DNA from: Thelephora terrestris
Taxonomy: Eukaryota > Basidiomycota > Agaricomycetes > Thelephorales > Thelephoraceae
NCBI GenBank assembly: GCA_015956445.1
Contig: WIUZ02000002.1
Location: forward strand, 2,790,001 to 2,854,000
DNA length: 64,000 nt
Reading direction: 5' to 3'
How positions within the stretch are numbered: position 1 is the stretch's first letter; every line of letters starts with the position of its first letter. Positions 24,201 to 35,340 of this stretch are shown in pieces. A program made the position numbers and the translations under genes. The notes beneath the pieces are model-generated. The model ran no database searches and was not told the origin of the DNA. It worked only from the letters and a program-made list of their open reading frames with translations.

Positions 24201-25913
24201 GAGCTCGTACACGTCCCTGCCGAGAAGCATACCGGAGCGGACGGACTCTCCCGACGTCCTCGCGCTTCCGATGACCCCCTTCCCGACGAAGGTGACGACT
24301 TAGAAGACTGGATCGACAGTCAATCTGGTTTCTTTATCGAGGCTACTTCCCCACCTTCTCTCTTCGACTCCGCACCACCTCTCTCCCTCGTCTCCTCCAC
24401 ATAGCCACCGAAGATCCAGACCTCGATCCCGAGTCGTCCCTCTCCTCCTCCTTCCCTCCCGCTGAGAAAGCCGGCGAGATTCCCCGTTCCGAGAAGGCTC
24501 TGCGCCGCGAGGCCAAGCTCTCGAAGATCCGCCACTTTCTCACCACCCTCGAACGTCCGCCAGACCTCTCTGATCAGGAGTATCGACAGTTCATCCGACA
24601 GGCCTACGATTACTTCATCTTGGACTCCCGCCTGTTCCGGAAACATCGAGACGGTTACTCCCAGCTGGTTCCCCCCTCCCGACGCCCGCTACCCCCTCAT
24701 CGAGTATGCTCACGACAATCTCGGTCACAAGGGTGTCTTCGCTACGACTAGGAACTTGCTGATTCGCTTCTGGTGGCCCTTCCTCAACGAAGACGTTCGA
24801 TGGTTCGTCAAGACCTGCCGAGAGTGCCAGTTTCGTCAAACTGAGTACTTCTTCATTCCCCCTATGGTCCCCGACGTCCCTTCCCTCTTCCGCAAAGCCC
24901 ACATCGACACGTTCCTTATGCCCAAGGTCGGGAACTACCGTTATGTCATCCATGCTCGCTGCGCGATGACTTCATATCCCGAAGGACGCGCTACCACCTC
25001 CGACTCCCACTCCGTTATCGCCGACTTTATCTTCCAGGACATCCTTTGTCGCTGGGGCGCTCTCGACGAGTTAGTCACTGACAACGTACCGCTTACATCG
25101 CTGCCCTCGACCTTATCGCTGCTCGCTATGGCATTCGACACATCCGCATCTCTGGCTACAACTCCCGCGCGAATGGCATCATCGAGTCCAAGCATTTCGA
25201 CGTTCGCGAAGCCGTGATGAAGACCTGCAAAGGTAACAAGTCTAAGTGGCGTCAAGTTCTCCCTCTCGTGTTCTGGGGCCGAGCGTGTTACCGTCCGCAA
25301 GGCTACTGGTTACTCCCCCTACTATATGGTTCACGGTGTTCACCCCCTTCTCCCCTTCGACATTCTCGAGGCTACCTATCTTGCTCCCACTCAAGACTTC
25401 GGCGTTTCTACCGAGGAACTCATCGCCATCCGGGCTCAACAGCTCGCGAAGCGTCCCGAAGATCTCGCGACGATGCGCCAACTCGTCACTCAGTCTAGGA
25501 TCAAGAACCTTGAACGGTTCGAAAAAGAGCACGCCTCCCGCATCATTGACTTCGACTTCAAGCCTGGAGCTCTCGTCTTAGTCCGCAACAACCGTATCGA
25601 GGAAGCCCTCAACCGGAAGACCAAGCCTCGCTACACTGGTCCTATGGTTGTGGTCCGCAAGACTATCGGCACCTCCTATGTCATCGCCGAGCTCGACGGT
25701 TCCCAGGCTCAGCTTCGCGTCGCTGGTTTTCGACTTATCCCTACTTTCCCCGCACTCGCGCCACGGTTCCTATTGTTCCCGACGTTCTCGACGACGAGTT
25801 TGACTCTACCGAAGACGACCCCGAGGACACCCTGTACTTTGGCTCGTTGGACTCCGATTCCTCTACTTACATTCACTTGGACGCTCCCTCTTTATGAATC
25901 TCTTGTTATTTAA
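21103..25913 (+). pseudogene. Gypsy pol region (fossil)
   Basis: Pieces of protease (about 21400-21700), reverse transcriptase (about 22800-23700), RNase H (about 23850-24300, with VILAVDSCMNGAGYI), integrase zinc and core parts (about 24650-25300, with the HIDT stretch) and a C-terminal part with a chromodomain-like GPMVVVRKT region (about 25600). Broken in several places. The order RT, RNase H, integrase identifies Ty3/Gypsy. Confidence 0.8.
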
Positions 25914-26557
25914 TTTCTCAAGTTTTCTTTTTGGACCACCTTCACCTTATGTTTCCCCTTCCTATCCCTATATCTATCGTCTGACCCCATCCACTCGTTT
26001 GAAATTTTTTTTTTCTTTTCTCTATGTTTCCCTCTCTTCGTCTTATGCCTCCCGATTTCTTTCCTATGCTTTTTCCGTCTTATCCCGGACTCATTTCTCT
26101 TTACTTATTCTTGCAGATTGCGCTCGGACTGATCTTGTGACCGGGGACGGTCATGATTTCAAGTCCCGAGGAGCCCCATACCCTCGCGAACGCTCGCGCT
26201 CGCTGATAGTGAGGTAACTCTTCGTGAGACCCACTAGAGACACTACCTCGAGTAGTGGTCCTCACCCAATTTTTCCCTCGCTTTGCGACTGATCTTCGGA
26301 TCTGGTCACACCGCATACTACTAACCTTGCGTTGTGATTCGTCGCAATGTCCCCCACTCCTTTAGCTCTCCTATTTTCATTCACCAACCGCCAACGACTC
26401 CCGACTCCCTCCCGATTTACTTCCCTCCCTCCCGGCTCGCTTTCCCCTCACGACGTTACAAAACCAAGAAAACCGACATCTATTCACGACACAAAAACGA
26501 AGACACAGTATTGTTGATAGTCCAAGATATGCGCAGATTGAATTTACCTCCCCATCC
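25914..26557. other. Gypsy internal region after pol
   Basis: No gene on the plus strand. A second copy of the polypurine-tract-like sequence CAAGTCCCGAGGAG lies at 26160-26173, followed by sequence unlike the LTR start. The true tract beside the 3' LTR is at 28978-28992, so the antisense gene lies between two such sequences. Confidence 0.45.
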
Positions 26558-28898
26558 TCACTCGCTCACTACCCCCTCGTCCCCTCCACCCTCCTCTTCA
26601 CCACCTTCTCCTCCCGCACTATCCCCAGCCCCCGATCCCTCTCCCGCATCCGACAACTCGAAGTCGCTATCTCCCGGCGGAACGTCCGTCACGTACTCGA
26701 GGTCCGAGTCCTCGTAGACGCCCTCACCACCGTCAGCGATGATGGCCTCGTTCAACGCCGCGAGGATCTCCTTCCCGACCAGGCGACGATCCTCGACCCT
26801 CGCCACGATCTCGTTGGCGTCCGCGCGTTCTCGACGCAGGATGGAGCGAAGTTCGGTTCGTCTGAGTTGCAGATCGAACCTCGACTGTCCAGACCCTCCC
26901 GCCGCATCACCCAACGGAGCCAGGTCAGCGAAGAAGACCGTGGCAACGTCTGGAGGTCTCACACCCCCCGAGACTTGAACCGGAGCCTGAAAAGAAGCCC
27001 CAGCAGCTCCCGACCTCGATCTCGTCGACATCGAGGGCGCGACATCCCTCAGCCTCATCCTGCCCACCTCCACCGTTCCGAGTTCCGTCGCCATCGCGCT
27101 CTTCGAGCGATGTTTCTCGGCGTCCTTCCTACGCAGTGCCTTCCCGGCTTCAGAAGGCTCGATGTTCGGCCACTTCCCGATCCCAAAGCTCTTCAGCCCG
27201 AAGGAGCAGGCCTTCCTCCCGACGCCACAGGGCGCGCACTTCACCTTCTGGTCTTGGCCAGGATACCACAAAGGAGCGCACCTCCTCTCACTGGGGGCAG
27301 GGGCACCTGGAATCGGTGATTACATCTTGATTACATGGTGAGTTCATGTGCACTTTCCAATAATTGTAATCGCCAATTCCAGGTTGATTACATTTCAAAT
27401 GTTACCTTGACATGTAATCCAACCAATGTCCACCAACTCCAATTGAAATGTTCTCAACAAATGTTTCTGGGATGCTTTTAACCTGTCGGCAAAAATGATA
27501 CTGCAATGTAATCAGCATGTTCTTCAATCGTCTGAGATGTAATCTAAATGCGCTCAAAACATGAGATGTTTTCACAATGTACCCACTGGGCACATTCAGG
27601 AAACATTGCTTGGGAACATTTTGAGGAAATTTCAGATGGAGTTGGTGGGCACAGTTGAATTACATGTCAAGGTAACATTTGAAATGTAATCAACCTGGAA
27701 TTGGCGATTACAATTATTGGAAAGTGCACATGAACTCACCATGTAATCAAGAGGTAATCACCGATTCCAGGTGCCCCTGCCCCCAGTGTCTGGCTCTTCT
27801 TCTTGCGAGAACAGAGACCGCAAGTCTACAGAACGTCAGCACCCTCGCTCCGGACTCTCGACTGACGGACTCACCGCCCCTCTGGCAAGAGGGATACGCT
27901 CGACGTCCAACGGATCACCCTCGACGACCGTCTCTCCACTCAGATCCAGCAACGCCGGCTCCTCCTTCTCCGACTCGTCTGACTCCACCCGCTGGTTCCG
28001 GCGCGACTTCCTCGACTTTTTCGACGTCGACGGCCCCTCCTCCTTGCTAGGCGAGCTCGAGAGCACCCGCTTCGTCCCAACGGATGGCTCCACAGCCTGA
28101 GCTCTCGTCTTCGGTGTTGGCTTCGCCCTTGGCGGCACCACAACCTCGAACCTCTCTCTAACCCTCCCCTTTCCCTTATCGACTCGCGCTGGAGCTGGTG
28201 CGATCTCCTCGCCCACCATCTCGACGTCTTCTGCAGGTTCCGTAGCCATTGGAGCCGGTTCAGTAGAAATCCTCGCGCTTGGCGCTGGCGTTGGCGCCCT
28301 ATGACTCGTCGTTCCCGTCGTCGTTCCCGCCGTCGTCCCAGCTGCTGTCCCAGTCGAGTTCCCGAAGTCCGGAACCATCTCTGCTTCGATATGCCCGACC
28401 TTGTGGGCGGCCTCCGCGAAGTCTGTAACGAGCCTCAGTGGCTCAATATGGAAGGCCCTACAAACGTCCCGATGCCTCGACTACCCTCGCGCAGTTAGCT
28501 TCCGCCTCTCCTAGCCCCTAAGTAACGTCACTCACCAACCACGCCGACAAGTGATCCGCCCACGGCCCTCGTAGCTCCTTCTCTTCCTCGAGGCGCCCCT
28601 CCAGAGTCTTGAGCCGCCACACCGCCAGTACCGACTGCCAGACGAGGTTCACGCAGTCGGGAGACCCCGCGATGAGCTGCCTGATCTCCGGCTTCGACCA
28701 CTCGTCTTTCTCCGGAGGAAAGAGACAGTCCTCCCCTAGTTGATCGAGCTCCGCGAACGGCGCGATCCCGTTGGGTCCCTTCGACGGAGTCCAGTCGCCA
28801 GCATAGTCCATTGAAGAGTAGAGAGGTTGTCGAGAGAGTCTGCGAAGAAGAGAGGTGATGATGTGGCAGCGAGAAGTTTTTCCTTTTGTCTCGCGCAC
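26558..28898 (-). CDS. Antisense gene inside the Gypsy element (fossil), interrupted by a MITE
   Basis: Coding signal on the strand opposite gag-pol, between pol and the 3' LTR. Its start end (about 28813) reads MDYAGDWTPSKGPNGIAPF and continues through WQSVLAVWRLKTLEGRLEEE. A middle part is basic and rich in Ser/Lys with KKSRKSRRNQRVESDES. The C-terminal part has VKCAPCGVGRKACSFG, a cysteine cluster, then a charged helical segment and an acidic tail. A MITE (27289-27788) lies within it. Function is unknown. Its basic and cysteine-rich segments would suit nucleic-acid binding (inference). It belongs to the element by position and is treated as a fossil. Confidence 0.55.
27289..27788. mobile_element. 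CACTG-ended MITE, copy 1
   Basis: A 500-bp element with terminal inverted repeats beginning CACTGGGGGCAGGGGCACCT and a 3-base target duplication TCT (27286-27288, 27789-27791). Much of its length is self-complementary. The same family recurs at 49321-49821. CACTG ends with a 3-base duplication fit the CACTA/EnSpm (CMC) superfamily; no transposase is inside. Confidence 0.8.
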
Positions 28899-28977
28899 TT
28901 ACCCGATTCGAACGCCTCGTGTCAGCCTCGTGTTCGCCTCGCGCCTCCCTCGTGGCAACCAGGGATGGTTGATATCT

Positions 28978-28992
28978 CAAGTCCCGAGGAGA
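28978..28992 (+). other. Polypurine tract before Gypsy 3' LTR
   Basis: CAAGTCCCGAGGAGA immediately precedes the LTR start TGACCTGACTCCG. Position and purine content fit a plus-strand priming site. Confidence 0.55.
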
Positions 28993-30296
28993 TGACCTGA
29001 CTCCGTTTTCCTGGCCCTCCGACTCAGATCCATCACCCATCCTCCCTCCAGCGATTCGGGTCCCTTCCCCACCTGCCTGCCCTGTGTCGCGATGTATTGC
29101 GAGCCTCCCTCCTCGACCTGACGCTCCATCGACTCTCGCCAGTCTCCCGCCAGTCTCGCGACCTCCCGCCCGTCTGGACTTCACCAAAACTCTCTAAGTC
29201 CACATTCCGAGTCCGGCTTCCCCGATCCCGCGTGCCCTCCGATCACTTCCGCCTCTCGACAATGACTCGACCCCTTGTTCGTCGTTGTTCGGATCCCCCG
29301 CATCGGTCCGTCGTCCCGACTCTGGAACACGTGCCTCCCGCTCCTTCGTTGCACGTCGACGCCGCCCCGATCCTCTCGCCGCGTTGCCCGACTCCCGCCT
29401 GTTCCACTTCAGCCATCTTTGACGTCTTGGTTCGATCATCCATTCTGTAGCTTCGTAGTTTCCCACGATGCCTTCATTCCTCCCTCACCCCTTCCCGCCG
29501 CCTTGTTCGTTCCTCCCGCGTTCTTGTTCTCTCTATCCGATCCGCTCTTCGCTTTGTATGACCTCCCTACGCCCTTCACGACCTTCACGACTCCCGTTCT
29601 CTCGCGACGTTCGCTTTGTTCACTTCTCTTTCTCCCTCTTTTCATGTTCTACTTTCGACCTCTCTCTCTACCCACTATATAAGTGTCAGTAGATAGGCCT
29701 GGTTCGAACAACGAAGTGCAGTTCCCCCTTTCCCTCTAAAGTTCAACTCAGCCTTGCGCTGTCTAAAGCCCTCAACACTCTTCGTTCCTCGCGACCAAGT
29801 TCTCTTTGAGCGCAGTGCTCGAAGAACCCTCTAGCTTTTCTCTTTCCTCGTCTCGACTTCTCTCGACGTGAAGCGCAGTGCTTCTCGACCTTCTCTACTC
29901 GTCTCGCGAGCGCAGTGCTCTACTCCAGTCTTGAGCGCAGTGCTCAGCTCTTAGCTCTTCGTGGCGAACGCAGTGTTCACCACCTCTACTAGTTTCTTCT
30001 CGTCTCAGGTATTCCCCCGTTCTCTCGTCTCGCGCTGATAGCTTCCTTCTTAGCCACCTATCCCGCCGCGACCCTCTTCGTCGCGACGCTTGTCTATTGA
30101 GACTCTACTCTATCGCCACCACTTCCTATTCCCTCCCTACTTCTCCCTACTTCTCCCTACTTCTCCCTACCTCTCCCTACTCCTCCCTACCTCTACCTGC
30201 TTTACCCTACCGACGTCTGCACAACCGGTCACCCACACCCTTCAGCTCCCTCTTCTTGCTACGTGTTCCCACGACTTAGCGAGACTGGGTAGTTCA
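28993..30296 (+). repeat. Gypsy 3' LTR
   Basis: Matches 17716-18991. The part after the TATA box (about 29675) is almost identical to the 5' LTR apart from a few substitutions and an expanded CTCCCTACTT-type run near 30130-30190. The part before it has many more differences. Confidence 0.8.
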
Positions 30297-31095
30297 CCGT
30301 CATGAGAACAGGTTGGTTCCTGTTGACGATGAGGTCATTGAGATCAGGAGCGACGAATTCTACCAGAACGTAGGAGTCGTCCGTAGGGACACTCCTCGTC
30401 CTGAGTTCATGTGTACTCCTTGGGGTAGTCGTCGTCAATGGCCTGCTCTGGAGTATGACCCGTACGCCGAGTTCGTTCCCGATAGTGAACCAAACTCTGA
30501 TATGGAGCTTCCAGATTACGATGACTTGTCGGACGTGGACCCGAACGAGATCCGGGAGCAGAACTGGTTGAACGAGGAGTTGGTGAGATCGGCATTGGAA
30601 GTAGTACAAAGGATCCGCAGAGATATTGATTAGATAACTCTTTTATACTATTTGGCTTCCAATTAATCTTCTCTCTTGTCTATTGCGTGTGATCCATGAG
30701 TCGTAAAACATAATGGTTTTCATAAGTCCAATCCAAGGGTCAGATTAATAAGCCGGTTGACTTCTGTGAGAGGTCAGCGCGCGACCCTTATTAATACATC
30801 CCTTGTTGTCGGTAGCCTGAATATCTACTAGTCGTCCAGGGGCAACGGAGGGCCAGGTAGGGGGGATCTTCGTATGAAGGTCCGCCGGTACATGTTCACG
30901 TATTATACCTCGGGTCTTCTGGGGTATCTTGACTAGTAGCACGTTCCACGTATTGGACTTTGAGTCGTTAAGCATAGGGCATACTGCATAATAAACAGTT
31001 TACCGCCGTGTTTAGGGCAGGGCACCAACTGACTTAGTGGTGATGAGGCGTTAAATAAAGGAAATAAAAGGGGGTAAAACGGCGAGATCATCACA
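30297..31095. mobile_element. Fragment of the LTR-like element that carries gene C
   Basis: Inverted copy of 51596 to about 52400. It includes the last 110 or so codons of gene C (30297-30633, plus strand, RHENRLVPVDDE to RRDID) and the element's terminal sequence, ending at 31095 in the inverse of TGTGATGATC. The Gypsy 3' LTR abuts it inside the codons for RHEN. Fossil fragment. Confidence 0.75.
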
Positions 31096-31290
31096 CCCAT
31101 GCCCCATGGGGAAAGGATAGCATTGTACAACCCATGAGGCATGGGGAAGGGATAGTGTTGTACAACCCATGGGGCATGGGCAACGGATACTATTCCATTA
31201 CCCATGGGTCATGGGTTGTACAACGCGTTGTACAACGTTGCATGGCCCATGACCCATGGAGAATTGTCACGATGTATGGTCCATGACCCC
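31096..31290. repeat. Detached FB1 right-end fragment
   Basis: Nearly identical to parts of 15505-15775, including CGCGTTGTACAACGTTGCAT and GATGTATGGTCCATGACCC, in the same orientation, but lacking the outermost 25-30 bases. It shows that FB1-type elements have more than one locus. Confidence 0.8.
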
Positions 31291-31639
31291 AGCTGTGGTA
31301 GTTACATTACTGAGTAAAGTGTGATAACTGGTCAGATTTCACCCTCAAAGTTATCATGATAACTTTGAGTACTGCTCAACCCATACTCACCCACTGTTTT
31401 GGGTTGATGGGAGAGGTCCCAATTAGGCAGGTACCGAGGGTGTGGATTGCCTGGGAGTCTGGGTGGGTTTCCTTTTTGGGAATATCCCAGAAAGGAAATA
31501 TTGATGGCTTATGTAAGCAATGATGGGAAACAGAATAGATGGAATGTCTATAAAGGGAAATACTATAAAAGGAAATACCATAAGAGGAAATTTGATGGAT
31601 TACATAATGAGATCATGTGACTTCCTAAAAAGGAAATTT

Positions 31640-31960
31640 TACCTGGTATGTTATTTTACCAAATATGTTATTTTTACCAAATATGTTATTTTTACCAAAT
31701 ATGTTATTTTTACCAAATATGTTATTTTACCAAATATGTTATTTTTACCAAATATGTTATTTTTACCAAATATGTTATTTTTACCAAATATGTTATTTTT
31801 ACCAAATATGTTATTTTTACCAAATATGTTATTTTTACCAAATATGTTATTTTTACCAAATATGTTATTTTTACCAAATATGTTATTTTTACCAAATATG
31901 TTATTTTTACCAAATATGTTGTTTTTACCAAATATTCTATTTTTTACCAGATTTGTTATT
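31640..31960. repeat. FB2 left 20-bp minisatellite
   Basis: About 14 units of TTACCAAATATGTTATTTTT, a few one base shorter. The inverted array at 34460-34990 has about 25 units, so the arms differ in length here. Confidence 0.9.
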
Positions 31961-32139
31961 TTTCTGACTACAGCAATTTCTAAGTATGAGAACTTCTAAA
32001 TAGCATAATTTTCAAGGATAGTGACCTTTCAATAAGTTGATTTTCCAACATTACAATTGGAAGGTCTTCATTTCAATGAGATTTATGTAAACTTTTCTTT
32101 GCCTTTTCTACCATATGATAGAACATGGTTCTGTTTGTA

Positions 32140-32900
32140 GTCATGACCTAACCTAACCTAAACCAACCCTAACTCAACTTGATTTTGTTTTATCTTATCT
32201 CACCTAACCCCTAATCTAATCTACCCAAAATAGTCCACCTGACCTAACCTAACCTACAGTAAATCCAACCCACTGTAAATGTAATCTACCATAAACATAA
32301 TCTACAGTAAACATAATCTACGGTAAACATAGTCTACAGTAAACGTAGTCTACGGCAAACATAGTCTACGGCAAACGTAGTCTACGGTTAATGTAGTCTA
32401 CGGTAAACTTAATCTACCGTAAACGTACTCTACCGTAAACGTACTCTACCGTAAACGTACTCTACCGTAAACGTACTCTACCGTAAACGTACTCTACCGT
32501 AAACGTACTCTACCGTAAACGTACTCTACCGTAAACATAATCTACCTTAAACTTAACCTAAACCTAACCTAACCTAAACCTAACCTAACCTAAACCTAAC
32601 CTAACCTAAACCTAACCTAACCTAACCTACCGTCAATGTAAACCTAACCTGACCTAACCTACCCTAAACCTAACCTACTCTACACCTAACCTACCCTAAA
32701 CCTAAACCTAACCTACCCTAAACCCCACCCTACAGTAGTCCACCTAACCTTACCTGACCCTGTTCTAAAGTAGCCTTACCCAACCCAATATGGTCTACTT
32801 GACCTAACCTAACTAAATCTATCTGGCCCTGACCTGACCTAACCTGATCTAACCCAGCCTAGCATAACCTAACCTAATCTGCAAAAATGTGAACCTAGCT
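32140..32900. repeat. FB2 left CCTAA tracts and 16-bp array
   Basis: Degenerate CCTAA and CCTAAA repeats flank about eight copies of a 16-base unit ACGTACTCTACCGTAA (about 32410-32540), with more diverged copies (CTACAGTAAACATAAT) on the left. The mirror image is at about 33480-34260. Confidence 0.85.
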
Positions 32901-33479
32901 CAACCTATCCTCACCCAGCCCATTAGTATGTAACTTGGTTTATGGGAACACAGGATGAACCACACACTTCCCAACTACAAGCTGACAATTGCTCAAGTGC
33001 ATCTACTTTGCTGGACCTACAAGCCAGTGTACCTATAAGCCTATATGCCCACAAACCCATGGGGACCTATACTCAGTACATGTGACAAGCCATATTCTGT
33101 TCCAGACTGCAACCTGACTGCAACCCAAACTTGTCCACCTAGCTGGACCTATTAGCCAGTTGGTGTATTATGGGCCTACAGATCTGTAAGGGTTTGAGTT
33201 GATGAGTCCATTAGCCTGCAGGGTGAAAGAGCTTGGGTTGCAGCCAGGTTGCAGTCTGGAACAGAATATGGCTTGTCACATGTACTGAGTATAGGTCCCC
33301 ATGGGTTTGTGGGCATATAGGCTTATAGGTACACTGGCTTGTAGGTCCAGCAAAGTAGATGCACTTGAGCAATTGTCAGCTTGTAGTTGGGAAGTGTGTG
33401 GTTCATCCTGTGTTCCCATAAACCAAGTTACATACTAATGGGCTGGGTGAGGATAGGTTGAGCTAGGTTCACATTTTTG

Positions 33480-34260
33480 CAGATTAGGTTAGGTTATGCT
33501 AGGCTGGGTTAGATCAGGTTAGGTCAGGTCAGGGCCAGATAGATTTAGTTAGGTTAGGTCAAGTAGACCATATTGGGTTGGGTAAGGCTACTTTAGAACA
33601 GGGTCAGGTAAGGTTAGGTGGACTACTGTAGGGTGGGGTTTAGGGTAGGTTAGGTTTAGGTTTAGGGTAGGTTAGGTGTAGAGTAGGTTAGGTTTAGGGT
33701 AGGTTAGGTCAGGTTAGGTTTACATTGACGGTAGGTTAGGTTAGGTTAGGTTTAGGTTAGGTTAGGTTAGGTTAGGTTAGGTTAGGTTAGGTTAGGTTAG
33801 GTTAGGTTAGGTTTAGGTTAGGTTAGGTTTAGGTTAGGTTAGGTTTAGGTTAGGTTAGGTTTAGGTTAGGTTAGGTTTAGGTTAAGTTTAAGGTAGATTA
33901 TGTTTACGGTAGAGTACGTTTACGGTAGAGTACGTTTACGGTAGAGTACGTTTACGGTAGAGTACGTTTACGGTAGAGTACGTTTACGGTAGATTAAGTT
34001 TACCGTAGACTACATTAACCGTAGACTACGTTTGCCGTAGACTATGTTTGCCGTAGACTACGTTTACTGTAGACTATGTTTACCGTAGATTATGTTTACT
34101 GTAGATTATGTTTATGGTAGATTACATTTACAGTGGGTTGGATTTACTGTAGGTTAGGTTAGGTCAGGTGGACTATTTTGGGTAGATTAGATTAGGGGTT
34201 AGGTGAGATAAGATAAAACAAAATCAAGTTGAGTTAGGGTTGGTTTAGGTTAGGTTAGGT
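33480..34260. repeat. FB2 right TTAGG tracts and 16-bp array
   Basis: Inverted counterpart of 32140-32900. It contains an almost pure TTAGG run near 33755-33815 and about six copies of the 16-base unit. Internal position and inverted pairing argue against a chromosome end. Confidence 0.85.
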
Positions 34261-34459
34261 CATGACTACAAACAGAACCATGTTCTATCATATGGTAGAA
34301 AAGGCAAAGAAAAGTTTACATAAATCTCATTGAAATGAAGACCTTCCAATTGTAATGTTGGAAAATCAACTTATTGAAAGGTCACTATCCTTGAAAATTA
34401 TGCTATTTAGAAGTTCTCATACTTAGAAATTGCTGTAGTCAGAAAAATAACAAATCTGG

Positions 34460-34990
34460 TAAAAAATAGAATATTTGGTAAAAACAACATATTTGGTAAA
34501 AATAACATATTTGGTAAAAATAACATATTTGGTAAAAATAACATATTTGGTAAAAATAACATATTTGGTAAAAATAACATATTTGGTAAAAATAACATAT
34601 TTGGTAAAAATAACATATTTGGTAAAAATAACATATTTGGTAAAAATAACATATTTGGTAAAAATAACATATTTGGTAAAAATAACATATTTGGTAAAAA
34701 TAACATATTTGGTAAAAATAACATATTTGGTAAAAATAACATATTTGGTAAAAATAACATATTTGGTAAAAATAACATATTTGGTAAAAATAACATATTT
34801 GGTAAAAATAACATATTTGGTAACATATTTGGTAAAACATATTTGGTAAAAATAACATATTTGGTAAAAATAACATATTTGGTAAAAATAACATATTTGG
34901 TAAAAATAACATATTTGGTAAAATAACATATTTGGTAAAAATAACATATTTGGTAAAATAACATATTTGGTAAAATAACATACCAGGTAA
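34460..34990. repeat. FB2 right 20-bp minisatellite
   Basis: About 25 units of the 20-base repeat, with two shortened units near 34820-34845. Long open frames here in several phases are repeat by-products. Confidence 0.9.
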
Positions 34991-35340
34991 AATTTCCTTT
35001 TAGGAAGTCACATGATCTCATTATGTAATCCATCAAATTTCCTCTTATGGTATTTCCTTTTAGAGTATTTCCCTTTATAGACATTCCATCTATTCTGTTT
35101 CCCATCATTGCTTACATAAGCCATCAATATTTCCTTTCTGGGATATTCCCAAAAAGGAAACCCACCCAGACTCCCAGGCAATCCACACCCTCGGTACCTG
35201 CCTAATTGGGACCTCTCCCATCAACCCAAAACAGTGGGTGAGTATGGGTTGAGCAGTACTCAAAGTTATCATGATAACTTTGAGGGTGAAATCTGACCAG
35301 TTATCACACTTTACTCAGTAAAAGTTAACTACCACTAGTG

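Larger units (their letters stand above)
17716..30296 (+). mobile_element. Ty3/Gypsy LTR retrotransposon, broken, with extra antisense gene
   Basis: Fossil element of about 12.6 kb including a later 500-bp MITE. Parts: 5' LTR 17716-18991, primer-binding site about 18995-19013, gag about 19244-21226, protease about 21103-21708, then reverse transcriptase, RNase H and integrase to about 25913, an antisense gene (26558-28898), polypurine tract 28978-28992 and 3' LTR 28993-30296. Reverse transcriptase before integrase places it in Ty3/Gypsy. The coding region is broken in roughly half a dozen or more places. The LTR halves downstream of the TATA box are nearly identical, suggesting a fairly young element, while the upstream halves are much more diverged. 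The sequences outside the two LTRs do not match, so no target duplication is seen. Confidence 0.85.
31295..35335. mobile_element. FB2: 4-kb foldback element
   Basis: A near-complete palindrome. Outer ends both read GTGGTAGTTA followed by ACTGAGTAAAGTGTGATAAC. The arms run 31295 to about 33130 and about 33232-35335. From outside inward, each holds a unique stretch including TCAAAGTTATCATGATAACT, a 20-bp array, unique sequence, TTAGG-type tracts interrupted by a 16-bp array, and about 300 bases of unique sequence. The spacer is about 100 bases. No coding sequence is supported; the long ORFs are repeats. No clear target duplication was found. Confidence 0.85.

Noticed and set aside
31520-31999. 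ORFs rich in LPNMLF, YQICYF and TKYVIF
   Set aside because: Frames of the 20-bp minisatellite of FB2, mirrored in 34407-35108.
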